Positions 23,271-33,336 of a DNA stretch of 64,000 nt are shown in pieces (the first letter of the stretch is position 1; each line of letters begins with the position of its first letter). The translations under genes and the position numbers were made by a program. The DNA lies in NCBI RefSeq assembly GCF_013368755.1, contig NC_049562.1:5642001-5706000 (forward strand), read 5' to 3'. Below the pieces are notes generated by a model. That model had not been told where the DNA came from and ran no database searches. It saw only the letters and a list, made by a program, of their open reading frames with translations. Source of the DNA: Talaromyces rugulosus (Eukaryota; Ascomycota; Eurotiomycetes; Eurotiales; Trichocomaceae).

Positions 23271-24323
23271 TTACTTCACAAGGATAAGTCGACCGGAAAC
23301 CTTTCCTGCTCTCAGCAAAGCCATGGCCTCATTGACCGAGTCCCAGGGCATTTCTTGAACGGGAAGCGGGGGGAGATTGCCCTCCTTTGCCAGTTTCACA
23401 ACGTGTTGGAATTCCTCTAAGTTGCCGGTGATGTTCGAATAGATAGTCAAACCCTTGAAAATGTTGGCAACAAGAGATAACTCGATCGAACCTCCCATCA
23501 CACCCACTTGCACCCATTTTGCTCCCTTGGAAACGAGCCCGTTAACCAGGATGGCAGTGCTGGAACTGTTCACAAAATCAATGACGGCGAGAACTGGTCC
23601 TTTGGTTGCGGCAAGGACGTCGTCAAGGGCGGTGGAACCAGAGGTATTAACTGTCTTAGTTGATCCAGCTGCGCGGGCAGTGGCCAGCTTCTCATCGCTG
23701 ATATCTGCTGTCACAATAGATTGGTGGCCAAATGCCTTCAGGACCGAAATGGCGGCGAGCCCTAGACCGCCAGCCCCAATCAAGACGACTGGCTCGTCAG
23801 GCGGTAGTGGCATAATCTTGCTAACTGCGCTGAGAGTGGTGATGCCTGAGCAACCAAATGTACAAGCCACTGAGGGATTGAGATTGCCGAGGTCGACCAG
23901 ATACTTGGGATGAGGCACAACGACATACTCGGCAAACCCGCCATTTTGTTTTGTCCCAAGGCCATTCTGTGCCGAGCACAAGTTGTCTTCTTCTTGGTGA
24001 CAGCGAGTACACGTTCCACACCCAAGCCATGGGTACACTATTTGTCGAGATCCTATCGCGACAGAGCTTGCATCGGGGCCAGTCGCTGCGACCTCTCCCA
24101 AGATCTCGTGTCCCAACGCAACAGGCAGTTTGATGCCCCGATCCTTGACATAGAACTTCTGTCCTTTCCCCGTGTCATAGAAACCTTCCGCGGTGTGAAG
24201 ATCCGAGTGGCACACCCCAGCGTGAGTCACCCTGATGATGATGTCTGTGCCCTTGGGTTTGGGGATGGGCTGACGAATCTTCTGAAGGGCCTCACCCCAT
24301 TTGGTCAGCGCCCAGACATCCAT
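23271..24323 (-). CDS. Zinc-dependent alcohol dehydrogenase (MDR family)
   Basis: Single exon from ATG 24323; 350 aa, standard for zinc ADH. Oxidises alcohols to aldehydes or ketones with NAD(P)+. The catalytic zinc site is VCHSDLH plus LGHEILGEV (GHE motif) and a later Cys in FGCSGITT. The structural zinc loop is present as CGTCTRCHQEEDNLC. The cofactor site is IGAGGLGLAA followed by TADIS; the Asp at the end of the strand suggests NAD+ over NADP+. Divergent from the aldehyde dehydrogenase with 380 bp between starts, an arrangement that suggests the two enzymes act in series. The frame continues upstream of the ATG without another ATG nearby, so a short upstream exon cannot be excluded. Confidence 0.9.
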   Translation of the reverse strand: MDVWALTKWGEALQKIRQPIPKPKGTDIIIRVTHAGVCHSDLHTAEGFYDTGKGQKFYVKDRGIKLPVALGHEILGEVAATGPDASSVAIGSRQIVYPWLGCGTCTRCHQEEDNLCSAQNGLGTKQNGGFAEYVVVPHPKYLVDLGNLNPSVACTFGCSGITTLSAVSKIMPLPPDEPVVLIGAGGLGLAAISVLKAFGHQSIVTADISDEKLATARAAGSTKTVNTSGSTALDDVLAATKGPVLAVIDFVNSSSTAILVNGLVSKGAKWVQVGVMGGSIELSLVANIFKGLTIYSNITGNLEEFQHVVKLAKEGNLPPLPVQEMPWDSVNEAMALLRAGKVSGRLILVK

Positions 24324-24703
24324 GTAGTCAGTATTGTTGGCAAAAAAGTACGTTGTTGAATGAAAGAGGGTGTAGTCCAAAGTATCAAAATACTGCAGAC
24401 TGTATCAGCATTCGCTTTATCTCATTGAACAGAGGCTCTGTCACTCAAGCCGATTTCCTTCTTACCACCCCGATTCCCCATTGATTTGTAGTCGATTTAA
24501 TGCCGGACTACGGCAAATCAATTACATCTCGGCGTTACCCATTTTGACTTCGGATTTGGATACCCGAGGGCGTTGGCCGACCAAGATACAAGTGGCGTAA
24601 TTTAAACCCCTCAAAATGCTCGTCTGCTAATATCCCCAAAGGCCATTTCCAGGAACCTGGCGAGTCAACTGTCTTGCGTCTGAATTGACACTGACCAGTG
24701 TAT
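24324..24703. promoter_or_regulatory. Divergent promoter region ADH / ALDH
   Basis: 380 bp between divergent starts. Contains CGG words at 24504, 24511, 24530 and 24551 and the degenerate operator at 24568-24579. Confidence 0.55.
24568..24579 (-). promoter_or_regulatory. Degenerate cluster operator (one mismatch)
   Basis: Plus strand reads GGGCGTTGGCCG, one base off CGG-N6-CCG. The 12 bases GGCGTTGGCCGA from 24569 are identical to those of the BVMO1 promoter (41994-42005). Between ADH and ALDH. Confidence 0.45.
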
Positions 24704-26256
24704 ATGCTACCCAAAATGACCGACGAGACATTGGACCCGCGATCGTACACCAAGTTATTTTTAAATGGCCAGTATGTGGAAGCAACAAACAAAGAAACAT
24801 ACGGCCTGAAAAATCCGAAAGATAATACCATCGTGATAGAAAATTTTCCAATAGCTGGGCCTGAAGATGTTGACGCTGCGGTGCGATTCGCCGAAGAGGC
24901 ATTTCGTGGGCCGTGGAGTCGTTTTACAGCCGTGCAGCGAACTGAATGCTTTCTCAAATTAGCGTCGCTCCTTGAAGAAGACCTGATGCCAATTATGAGG
25001 ATGGACTCTCTCACTTCCGGAATTCCTGTGTCCCTCGGTCCAGTTCGCGAGAAAACTTATATCAGGAATTGCGTCCTCTATTACGCCGGATGGACCGACA
25101 AGCACAAGGGAGACTACTTTCCCGAAGATGATGGTGAGAATTTTGAAAAGCACTTTAATTAATCATTTTGAATTCCGATAAGTTGACTAATGGCGAACTT
25201 CTGGTAGGATTTGTCAAGTTCGTGCGCCATGAACCCCTTGGAGTGTGTGCGGCAATCAACCCATTTAATTCGCCATTGGCCTGTTTCTTTCTGAAGGCAG
25301 CGCCGGCATTGGCAACTGGCAATGTGATAATCATCAAGCCCAGTGAGAAAACGCCCCTAGGGTCCCTGGCCATTGCAACTCTCTTTGAAAAGGCCGGTTT
25401 TCCTCCCGGAGTTGTCCAGGTCGTCACTGGCCCGGGGTCGACTGGAGCTCTCCTGGCAGAACATATGAAAATTCGCAAGATTTCATTTACTGGTTCAATA
25501 GCGACGGGCAAGAAGATTCAACAGGCTGCCGCTCAGAGTAATTTGAAACGAGTTACACTAGAGTTGGGAGGAAAGAGCCCGGCAATCATATTCGACGACG
25601 CAAATCTGGAAAATGCCTTGACATGGACAGTCAATGGCATCATAACACGGAGTGGGCAGCTTTGTGTTGCTGCCTCTCGGGTGTATGTCCATAAAAGCAT
25701 CGCAACCCAATTTATCGAGGCGTATAAAAAACGGATGAGAGCGGCTGTCAACGATTTTGGCGATCCTCAAGATCCAAATGTCAAACTGGGCCCCGTAGTC
25801 GATGCCGCCCAGCTTGAGATAGTGAAGCAGAAAGTGAACCGTGGCAAATCCGAGGCTGAGCTAGTTGTTGGTGGCTCCCAACATGGAGAAACCGGATGCT
25901 ATATGGAACCGACAGTCTTCTGTAACCCCAAAGACGACGCAGACATATACCGGAACGAGGTATTTGGACCCGTCAGTGTCATTAAAACGTTTGAGACGGA
26001 AGAAGAGGTCTTGGAGCTCGCTAATGACACTGAGTATGGTTTGGTGGCCGGAATTTTCACCAAGGACGTGACACGCGCCATTCGAATGTCGTCGGAGTTG
26101 GATGTCGGTGTTGTTGGGATCAATTGCGTCAGTCTACAAAGCATGCAGACTCCGTTTGGAGGGAAAAAGCAGAGCGGCGTAGGGCGAGAGTTTGGAGAGT
26201 ATGCTTTGAGGATATTCACTGAGCCGAAAACGGTCCTCATCAATATGGCAGCATAG
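24704..26256 (+). CDS. Aldehyde dehydrogenase (NAD(P)+)
   Basis: Two exons, 24704-25133 and 25208-26256; 492 aa (488 if translation starts at the second ATG, 24716). Oxidises an aldehyde to the acid. Catalytic set: PFNSPL carries the oxyanion Asn, LELGGKSP the general-base Glu, and SGQLCVAASR the nucleophilic Cys. GSIATGKKI is the cofactor loop and EVFGPV the conserved distal motif. The first half has an odd residue pattern (MRMDSLTSGIPVS where the family usually has a longer E-x-G-K-P stretch), which may point to substrate differences. The intron leaves D|G-FVKF in frame. Paired divergently with the zinc ADH, it would convert the product of that enzyme. Confidence 0.9.
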
Positions 26257-26616
26257 TCTTAGGAAATAGAGCTAACGGATCTACATAAACAATTTGATAA
26301 CCGATTCAGGCTTCCTATAAGGTACATCTAACAGTTTAGTGAACTTTTCCCAATCAATTGATATATTTAATAGCTTTATTAACAGTGTTATTGTTGTCGT
26401 CGTCGTCGTCGTTGTTTTTACATACAATAATGTGTGAATATTTGAAGCTAGGTAGAACGGTAAAGTTATTTATAATAAATTCTTTACGATACAATATAAA
26501 ATAGGATAGTCTATGGTATCGATTTCGTGCAATTCGTAGTAGCCTAAAATGCTAACCCCGAGATACCGCAAGGCTCGCTGTAGGAAGGAATTGATCTATA
26601 TAAATACAACTACATT
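26257..26616. other. Convergent 3' region with TTG/TCG microsatellite
   Basis: 360 bp between the ALDH and hydrolase stop codons, AT-rich. A short trinucleotide repeat (TTG then TCG units) lies at about 26389-26416. No gene. Confidence 0.55.
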
Positions 26617-27621
26617 TCAATTAGAGGAGCCTATCCCAGCCAAAAATTCTTTAATGTGGAATGCAAGTTCGGCTGGTTTCTCCATTGGCAACCAGTGCCC
26701 GGCATCAATTGTAACTTGCTTTAGCTTGGGCACAAGACCTTGCTCCTTGGCTGGAGTCATCATATCTGGCACACAGACAGCATCGTCGGTGCAGGCGACG
26801 AATAGAATTGGCACGTCGACTTTCAAACTTCCACTGGCGATGGCGGAGTCTGACTTGAGCTGTATGTTGAACGCAGTAGCTTTGTACATCTGCAAGGCGG
26901 ACGCGAACCCATCAGTCTTGAACTGGTGGAGAAAATGACCTTTCCAATGGAGTTTGTTCGCATATTCTTTCAATGGGACTTGCTTGTTGCCTATTATAAA
27001 GTTACGCATCGCACCGGTCACACAGAATAACTTTTGCATCCAGTGCTCAACATCTCCATGCATGACTTGCCAGATTCTCTCTAGATTCCCGTCCAGAATC
27101 TCGGCAGCGTCAGCGGCCAAAAAGAATTCCCAGTATGCAAATTGAGGGTATCCTAGCCCTTCTTGGGAGATTTTGTTGGCGGCCGCGAGATTAAATGGCT
27201 TATCGGATGGAACCATATAGCCCGTATTGACGAGGATCACACCCCTGAAGAGGTGTCTCTTGTGGAGATAGGTTCGTTGGGTGATAACACTCCCCCAGTC
27301 ATGTCCGATGATAACTGTATGTTTCACATTCTCGTTCTTGAGAATGTCCTCTAGATCATCCGCCTGACCGTCATAGGAGTATAGTCTGGTATCCTCAGGC
27401 TTGTCAGTGCCAGCATACCCTAGGCAGTCGGGGACTATTATCTTGTTTGGCAGGCTTCCAAAATTGGCGATCACATCATTCCAGAGATACGCCGAGTCGG
27501 GAAATCCATGAATAAAAAATAGTGCAGGAATCGTCTCGGTTGATTCACCGTCAGAGGAGACAAAATACGTATATTTGAGCGAGCGCGACGTGACGAGCTC
27601 CTTTCGTTGGAACCCCTCCAT
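26617..27621 (-). CDS. Alpha/beta hydrolase, epoxide-hydrolase-like
   Basis: Single exon, 334 aa. Fold and motifs: HGFPDSAYLW (oxyanion HGFP motif), IGHDWGS with Asp as nucleophile, the pattern of soluble epoxide hydrolases and haloalkane dehalogenases, ACTDDAV for the acid region, and DAGHWLP with the catalytic His. A cap region fills residues about 140-250. An Asp nucleophile favours epoxide, dehalogenation or fluoroacetate-type chemistry over ester hydrolysis, so in this cluster it may open an epoxide made by a monooxygenase. Cap Tyr residues that polarise an epoxide cannot be assigned by eye. Divergent from the AtuA-like gene with a shared operator at 27837. Confidence 0.87.
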   Translation of the reverse strand: MEGFQRKELVTSRSLKYTYFVSSDGESTETIPALFFIHGFPDSAYLWNDVIANFGSLPNKIIVPDCLGYAGTDKPEDTRLYSYDGQADDLEDILKNENVKHTVIIGHDWGSVITQRTYLHKRHLFRGVILVNTGYMVPSDKPFNLAAANKISQEGLGYPQFAYWEFFLAADAAEILDGNLERIWQVMHGDVEHWMQKLFCVTGAMRNFIIGNKQVPLKEYANKLHWKGHFLHQFKTDGFASALQMYKATAFNIQLKSDSAIASGSLKVDVPILFVACTDDAVCVPDMMTPAKEQGLVPKLKQVTIDAGHWLPMEKPAELAFHIKEFLAGIGSSN

Positions 27622-28148
27622 GTTCGGATAGAGACTAAGACCAAATATCCGCTTGCCAATTGTTTGTTCGAGGTCAAAGGGTGCAGTAGGACCCCACCGT
27701 CTTTAATAAACTGTATACAACAATCTTGAATTTTATCCATGACTGTCACCCACAGGCTGTTCAACTGCGGCTTTCGGCTGAATCAAACAGCTTGATCTCA
27801 TTTCGTCATGTTGCAGGCAGCACTAATATCCCCCGTCGGAGATCGCCGAGCTGGCCATTCCGTACGTACAGGGGCGAGGGCTGACCACAACAAAGATATC
27901 GGGATTCAGTTACCGATTGTTTCGTATTCCCATAAGCTATAATTACGCATTCACATATAGGTCGTATTATTTCGGAGAATACCGCCCAGTACATTGGCCT
28001 TTGGTGTTTTCAGAAGGGATTTTTTTTCTTTCCAAGTACATATTTAACTTGGAGGGGAGGGCTTTCGAAATAGCTCTTGGCTGCGTCTAGTCAAACCCTT
28101 TTTCAAATCAGACTAGTTTCGACCGACCTTTGTTGATCGATCTATGAA
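27622..28148. promoter_or_regulatory. Divergent promoter region hydrolase / AtuA-like gene
   Basis: 527 bp between divergent starts, with the candidate operator at 27837-27848. Right part has T-rich runs (28019-28032). No gene. Confidence 0.55.
27837..27848 (+). promoter_or_regulatory. Candidate cluster operator CGGAGATCGCCG
   Basis: Exact CGG-N6-CCG with the consensus core ATCG. 216 bp from the hydrolase ATG and 301 bp from the AtuA-like ATG, so it could serve both. Confidence 0.6.
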
Positions 28149-30085
28149 ATGAGTGAAAAAGCGAATACCAATGGCAATGGCCATTCACGGCCCATCGTGA
28201 TTGGGAATGTCGCAGGGGCAATGGAGGAAGCACCAGATGCAATGTAAGCCTGCGTTTATAATAACTGTTTGCTAAAAATTGAAACCAAAATGAAACCAAG
28301 AAAAGAAGGCATGCTAACAGAGGGAACGTGCCCAGGTACCGTATGGTCACTGGCAAAAAACACATAGATGCAATCACTGGGGACTGGGCAGCAGAACTCA
28401 ATATTGCCTGGAACGCAATCCGTAAATACCAAGATCCCTCGAAGGGATACGAACCCGGATTTCTCGATCAGCTGGACGACTCTATTGACACCATTGTTTC
28501 GAGAGGTATAAAAATTGTTTCAAATGCTGGGGTTCTGAATGTGGTCGAATGTGCAAAACGTACAATAGAAATTTGCCAGAAGCATGGCTACGATAAGCTG
28601 GTCGTGGCGTATGTGGAAGGAGACAATATCTCGGACATTGTTACCGACCCAAAGATGTTGGACGCTATAGGGGGGATTCGACACTTGGACCATCCGGACT
28701 GCAAGCTTGAGGAATGGAAAACCCCGTACTGTGGTGTAGCATATTTTGGATGTCGTGGCATCGTGGAGGCGTTGAGACAAGGCGCCGACATTGTGATATG
28801 TGGACGTGTGACGGATGCAAGTCCGGTCCTAGCGTTGGCAGCATGGTGGCATAATTGGGATATCGACAACTGGGATGCGTTCGCAAATGCTCTTGTAGCA
28901 GGCCATTTGATCGAGTGTGGTCCTTATGCAACCGGGGCAAATTTCTCTGGATTCAAGGCCTATCTTGATGATTTTTATGATCTTGGATTCCCCATTGCCG
29001 AGATCGACGTCGACGGTTCGTCAGTAATCACAAAACATGAAGAAGCTCGAGGTTACGTGGACCAGATGAATCTGAGAGCCCAATTTCTGTACGAGATTCA
29101 GGGACATGTCTATCTAAACCCGGATGTATCAGCTGATATTGAAAATGTACGTATTGAGAACGTACCTAACAGCACAAACCGTGTCCGAATTTCAGGGGCG
29201 AAAGGAAATCCCCCGCCGCCCACTACAAAGGCTATCGTGTGTGCTATCGGTGGATACCAGGCTGAAGCAGTGTTTTATATCAACGGATTAGACATCGACG
29301 CGAAAGAGCAACTACTTCGTCGACAGTTGACCTACGCTTTCCGGAACTCCAACTTTTCCGATTTGAGCATTGTACGCTATGGATCTGTTCCCCCAAACCC
29401 CCAAAGCCAAGCATCTGGTACCGTGACCGTTAGGGTGCTTGCAAAAGCCACCACGCTGGAAGATATCTCCTTCAAAAAGTTTCGGGAACCAATATATGCT
29501 CTTCGCATGCAGCTCTATCCCGGGTATCACATGGGCCTTGACTTCCGCACCATGGATCCTCGGATGTTCATGGAAATTTTCCCGGGATTGATCGAGGTGA
29601 AGAACTTGCCCCACCGTGTTGTAGTAGGAGACCGGATTATCGACATAGAACCTCATAAAGTTACAGCGCCCGCACCGGGGCAACGTCCCTCGTATGAAAC
29701 TGCGAATCCTCGGCCACTGGAGTCATTTGGACCAACAAAGAAAGCACCATTAGGGGCTGTTGCCCATGCGCGATCAGGGGACAAGGGAGACAATGTAAAC
29801 GTTGGATTATTTGCGCGGTCACTGGAGGAATATACATGGTTGCAATCATTCCTCACTGAAGATCGGATCAAGGGTCTATTTGCAGACGACTGGAAAGACT
29901 TATCACGAATTGAACGATGCGAGTTCCCGCACATTCTTGCAGTCCATTTCCGTGTCCTGGATTTCCTCGGTGGCGGCGGTGCAAGCTCCACGAGAATCGA
30001 TAGCCTCGGAAAAGGTGTCGCTGAGTACTTACGGAGCAGGATTGTGGATATCCCGGAGAAATTTTTGAAGAACCCTAAAGTGTGA
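28149..30085 (+). CDS. AtuA-type acyclic terpene utilisation protein (DUF1446)
   Basis: Two exons, 28149-28243 and 28336-30085; 614 aa. AtuA is part of the Pseudomonas citronellol/geraniol degradation locus; its exact reaction is not settled. Exon 1 supplies PIVIGNVAGAMEEAPDAM, the conserved opening, joined by AT|G to YRMVTGKK. Further family stretches: NAGVLN, VAYVEGDNIS, GCRGIVEALRQGADIVICGRVTDASPVLA, and ATGANFSGFK. The C-terminal about 110 residues (APLGAVAHARSGDKGDNVNVGLFAR ... FLGGGGASSTRID) are the separate AtuA-associated ferredoxin-like domain, so the fungal protein is a natural two-domain form. The operator at 27837 is 301 bp upstream. Its presence next to AACS and BVMOs is the main reason to suspect terpenoid catabolism. 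Confidence 0.9.
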
Positions 30086-30332
30086 CTGTAGCTAGGCTAG
30101 ATCGCTAAGAGTTGTCTCAGTGCCTACGTACCATGTCATGCTATTCAATAGCATCCAGATCTCTCTCGGAAATATATGATTTATCCAATATTTGCACAGC
30201 CATATTATTTCGTCAAAGGGAATTAATGTGAAGTGTGTATTTTTTCCGGCTCTTAAGCGGTAGATACACAGTAAGGATTTTCCTGAAATAGGCTTTCCTC
30301 AACAGCTATTGAAACGCGATAAATTACAGAAT

Positions 30333-32775
30333 TTATTGGAATTGATCTGCCGATGGAAATATGTCCATCATTCCCCATATGTCAATCATTTCTGCAGAAC
30401 CAGGATCCTGGACAGACAGCATACTGTCTCCAGCAAACCAGTCTTGTGAAAAGCCCATCATGACTTCACTTGGGACTAAGCTCGGATCTCGTAGTGATGC
30501 AGGAGCCCCTCCTTGAAGACTGTTATAGCACTGGCGGAAGCCGTTTTCGGCTATTGAAGTTTGGAAAGGATCTGATGTTGCCGAGTACATGGCAGGATTT
30601 TTGGACATGCGAGATTCCATTCCAGGATAATGGGTTGTAAGGTTAGTGTCTGTATTGTTCGGCTGCTGTTGATGATGGTGAGGGTGTCCTGGGTGGGGAG
30701 AGCGAACATCTGCACCTCTGGGTGGGGCTGCAAAAGCACCTCTAGTTGTATTATCATTATAGTTTAATGGTAGTTCTGCTGGTTTATGGCTGTTCAGTTG
30801 TGCCTTTACGGCGTCCTGGATAATGGCGTTGCTTAAATGGCCAAATATCTCGCAGGACCCGCGCGCTGTAGCCCACTGTTCATTGATTGCAACCAACACC
30901 TTGGAACAAATCCGAGTAACATCAATTATTTGAGTGTATTCCACGCTGGGTGGAAAACTGGTGCCACGGCGCTTGGTTTCCTTAATTATTCGGCTGATGC
31001 TATAAACATAGGATAAGCCAGCCATGAATACAGCATGAAGTGTTATCCACGAGTAGTTGAGACGGCGAGTCTGATGCAATTCTGCATATAGGCGAATGAC
31101 CGAGATAGCGGAAGATAGAATGTTATTCAGAGTCGAAAGAATATCATCGGCAACATTGTCGGACATGGACCCAGTATGTGCAAATGTTGGAGATGGTCGG
31201 AAAAGAAGAAGCAACACATTATGATAGGGTACTTCATACCAGGTAGCTGACCGGAAGCTCGAAGTTGAATGCTTGTCCTTATTTGAAAATACATCTATGT
31301 CGGCAATTTCAGATTTCCAACTCTGGAGAGCATCGTGAAAGCTTTGTTGAATTTGATATTTTTCTTCTCGCGAAAGACTTCTATCCGTTCGGCAGTGGAC
31401 GTTTTGTAGAATTTTTCCTGCTAGTCGCCGAATGAAAATTAAATGTAAAAAGGGCGAAGTCTTTCGTAACCTCTCCGTGGTTACTCCCTGTGTCAATTCA
31501 TCTAGTGAGAACTCATCGATGTCGAGGGCTGTTGGTAACGTGATATCAATATCCTCATCATGCAAGGCAACAGGACGACCCAGAGTGACGCTAATGATCC
31601 TAGATAAAACTCGTCAGCTAAGATTCAGTAAGGGCTCCTAACTCCCTCTGTTGTGCATTCTTTTCTTACCTATCCAAATTATATAGACACCAGAACGTTC
31701 TTTTTCTAATTTCTAATTCTAGAATAACCTTCCCGCCTTGAAGCCCCTGAGCGACTGATTCCTCTTGTTTTGACCGACGATGAAGTCCCATTTCCGTACA
31801 GAGTCTGGTGGCAATCCCTACCAACTGCCACATATTGGCACTGGTATCTCGTAAAGTGCAGAATATAGAATACTGACACAGAAACAGAATAGATTGAAGG
31901 GATGCTAGTCCTTGCACGGAAAACACTTTGTCGAGTTTTGATATAGCCCGTACGTAATGCGTTTCTGGGGAAGTGGGAAACCTATCTTGTCGGTTAAAAT
32001 TTGTGCTTCCCATGCCTAGTACGATGTCAAATAGAAATGCTTGAAAGGGATTTTCGGTATAGAAGTTAGCCTCCGAATATATTTGATCCACAGTGCGAAG
32101 AAATTGCGGCCGGGACAGAATGGGGAATGTCAAGTGCCAGTGGTTGAAATATGCTTCAATAGCGTGGAAGGCCTCTTCTCGGCTAGGCAGCGCATGTGGC
32201 GATTGGATAGGGAATTGTGAATTCTGAGTATTTTGGTGATGGTTCTTTGGTAGATATGATAAAGTGCCACCGCCAACGAGGCTGTAGACGAGACTAGCTA
32301 AGGGGACATGGCTACCCCAGGCCGGATGGCGATGTTCTTCCACTGGGGGCTTTGGTGCCAGTTGGCTGACTGCTGCTGTTACATTATCATCACTTGCAGC
32401 GTTGAAGTGCTCATCGCTGGTGCTGGTGCCTTCGCCATGAGACGCATTTTCATCAGCAGTGACTGACAGCAGCGTACATGCCGGTGAGGAGGCAGATGGC
32501 GTGGTTTTGAGCTCTCTTTTCAGCCTTTTATTTTCTGTCTCCAACCGCTTGATTGTGGACTCGAGGGAATCTATATATGCCCGTGGATACGGCAGAAGAT
32601 TGAGCTTGTCCGTATGCACACATGGCGCGTTTGCTTCTGGACGAGGTTATTATCAGCTTCCGTCTGTGCAATTCCTGGCACCTGACGACATACTTTCACA
32701 GGAGCCACAGCGTGGAACACGTCGGTCGCACTTTGTCTTTCGTCTGTGACATCGATCGCAGGCCTGCGTCTGCAT
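30333..32775 (-). CDS. Zn2Cys6 transcription factor (TF1)
   Basis: Three exons: 32775-32694, 32636-31670, 31599-30333; 771 aa. The DNA-binding domain is at the very N-terminus: C-x2-C-x6-C-x6-C-x2-C-x6-C, with the last Cys supplied by exon 2 (GSC-E-K-ANAPC). A dimerising coiled coil follows (SLESTIKRLETENKRLKREL). The middle homology region (fungal_trans) is at about 160-560, with AIEAYFNHWHLTFPILSRP, TEMGLHRRS, RKRTFWCLYNLDR and ISVTLGRPVAL. The C-terminus is rich in Asn, Gln, His and Pro and could activate transcription. The ATG at 32775 lies three residues before the first zinc motif; a longer N-terminus through an upstream exon is possible. Head-to-head with TF2, with an operator between them. 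Confidence 0.89.
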
Positions 32776-33336
32776 CGCTATGGCTTGTGCGGCGGCTTGA
32801 GGCGTTGAGTTGAGCGTTCCCGACCACACAGAGCATCGGAGGCAGGACACCAGTCACACACGTGTCGATGTGGAACCGCAGCAGTGAGTTAGGCAGTAGA
32901 AGAGAGGGCATGATTGATAGCGATGCTATGGTTCTAAGCTTGTGATATTTCGCCCCGAATGAATGGGTTGGAGATCAACAGCTCGGTACTTTTTGTGGGG
33001 GGTTACCCCGCACGGCTTGAGGATCCACAGCGGTAATGGACGCGTTATCGGTGATACCCGAAGGCCGACTTCTGTATGATTGAGCAGCGAGGTCTAAATG
33101 TTCAAATGTAAAAGCAAACATACCATGTACATCACAATCAATTCATAAACAATTTTACTCTACGATATTTGACTCATGTTACTTTCACCATATTGAAGGC
33201 CCGTAGTAGACGTCGTTCTGTTTGTGTACATATCGAGAGGTATCAGCGATATATAATTACCTGGTTGGTATCGGGTCCGGAACGAACTGTAACTTACGGT
33301 AGCGGCGGGCGCTAACCCCCTGCTTATTCTTCCCCC
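32776..33336. promoter_or_regulatory. Divergent promoter region TF1 / TF2
   Basis: 561 bp between two divergent regulator genes, with a candidate operator near its centre (33049-33060). This layout permits auto- and cross-regulation. Also GGGGTTACCCCGC near 33000, a nearly perfect inverted repeat. Confidence 0.5.
33049..33060 (-). promoter_or_regulatory. Candidate cluster operator (CGGGTATCACCG on minus strand)
   Basis: Exact CGG-N6-CCG; on the minus strand it differs from the AACS copy at one base. 274 bp from the TF1 ATG and 277 bp from the TF2 ATG, almost exactly midway. Confidence 0.58.

Noticed and set aside
24535..25014. Minus-strand open frame overlapping the aldehyde dehydrogenase start
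   Set aside because: No family motif, and it overlaps clear ALDH coding sequence.
26389..26416. TTG/TCG repeat as a CRISPR-like or regulatory array
   Set aside because: Simple trinucleotide microsatellite in a 3' intergenic region of a eukaryotic genome, without spacers.
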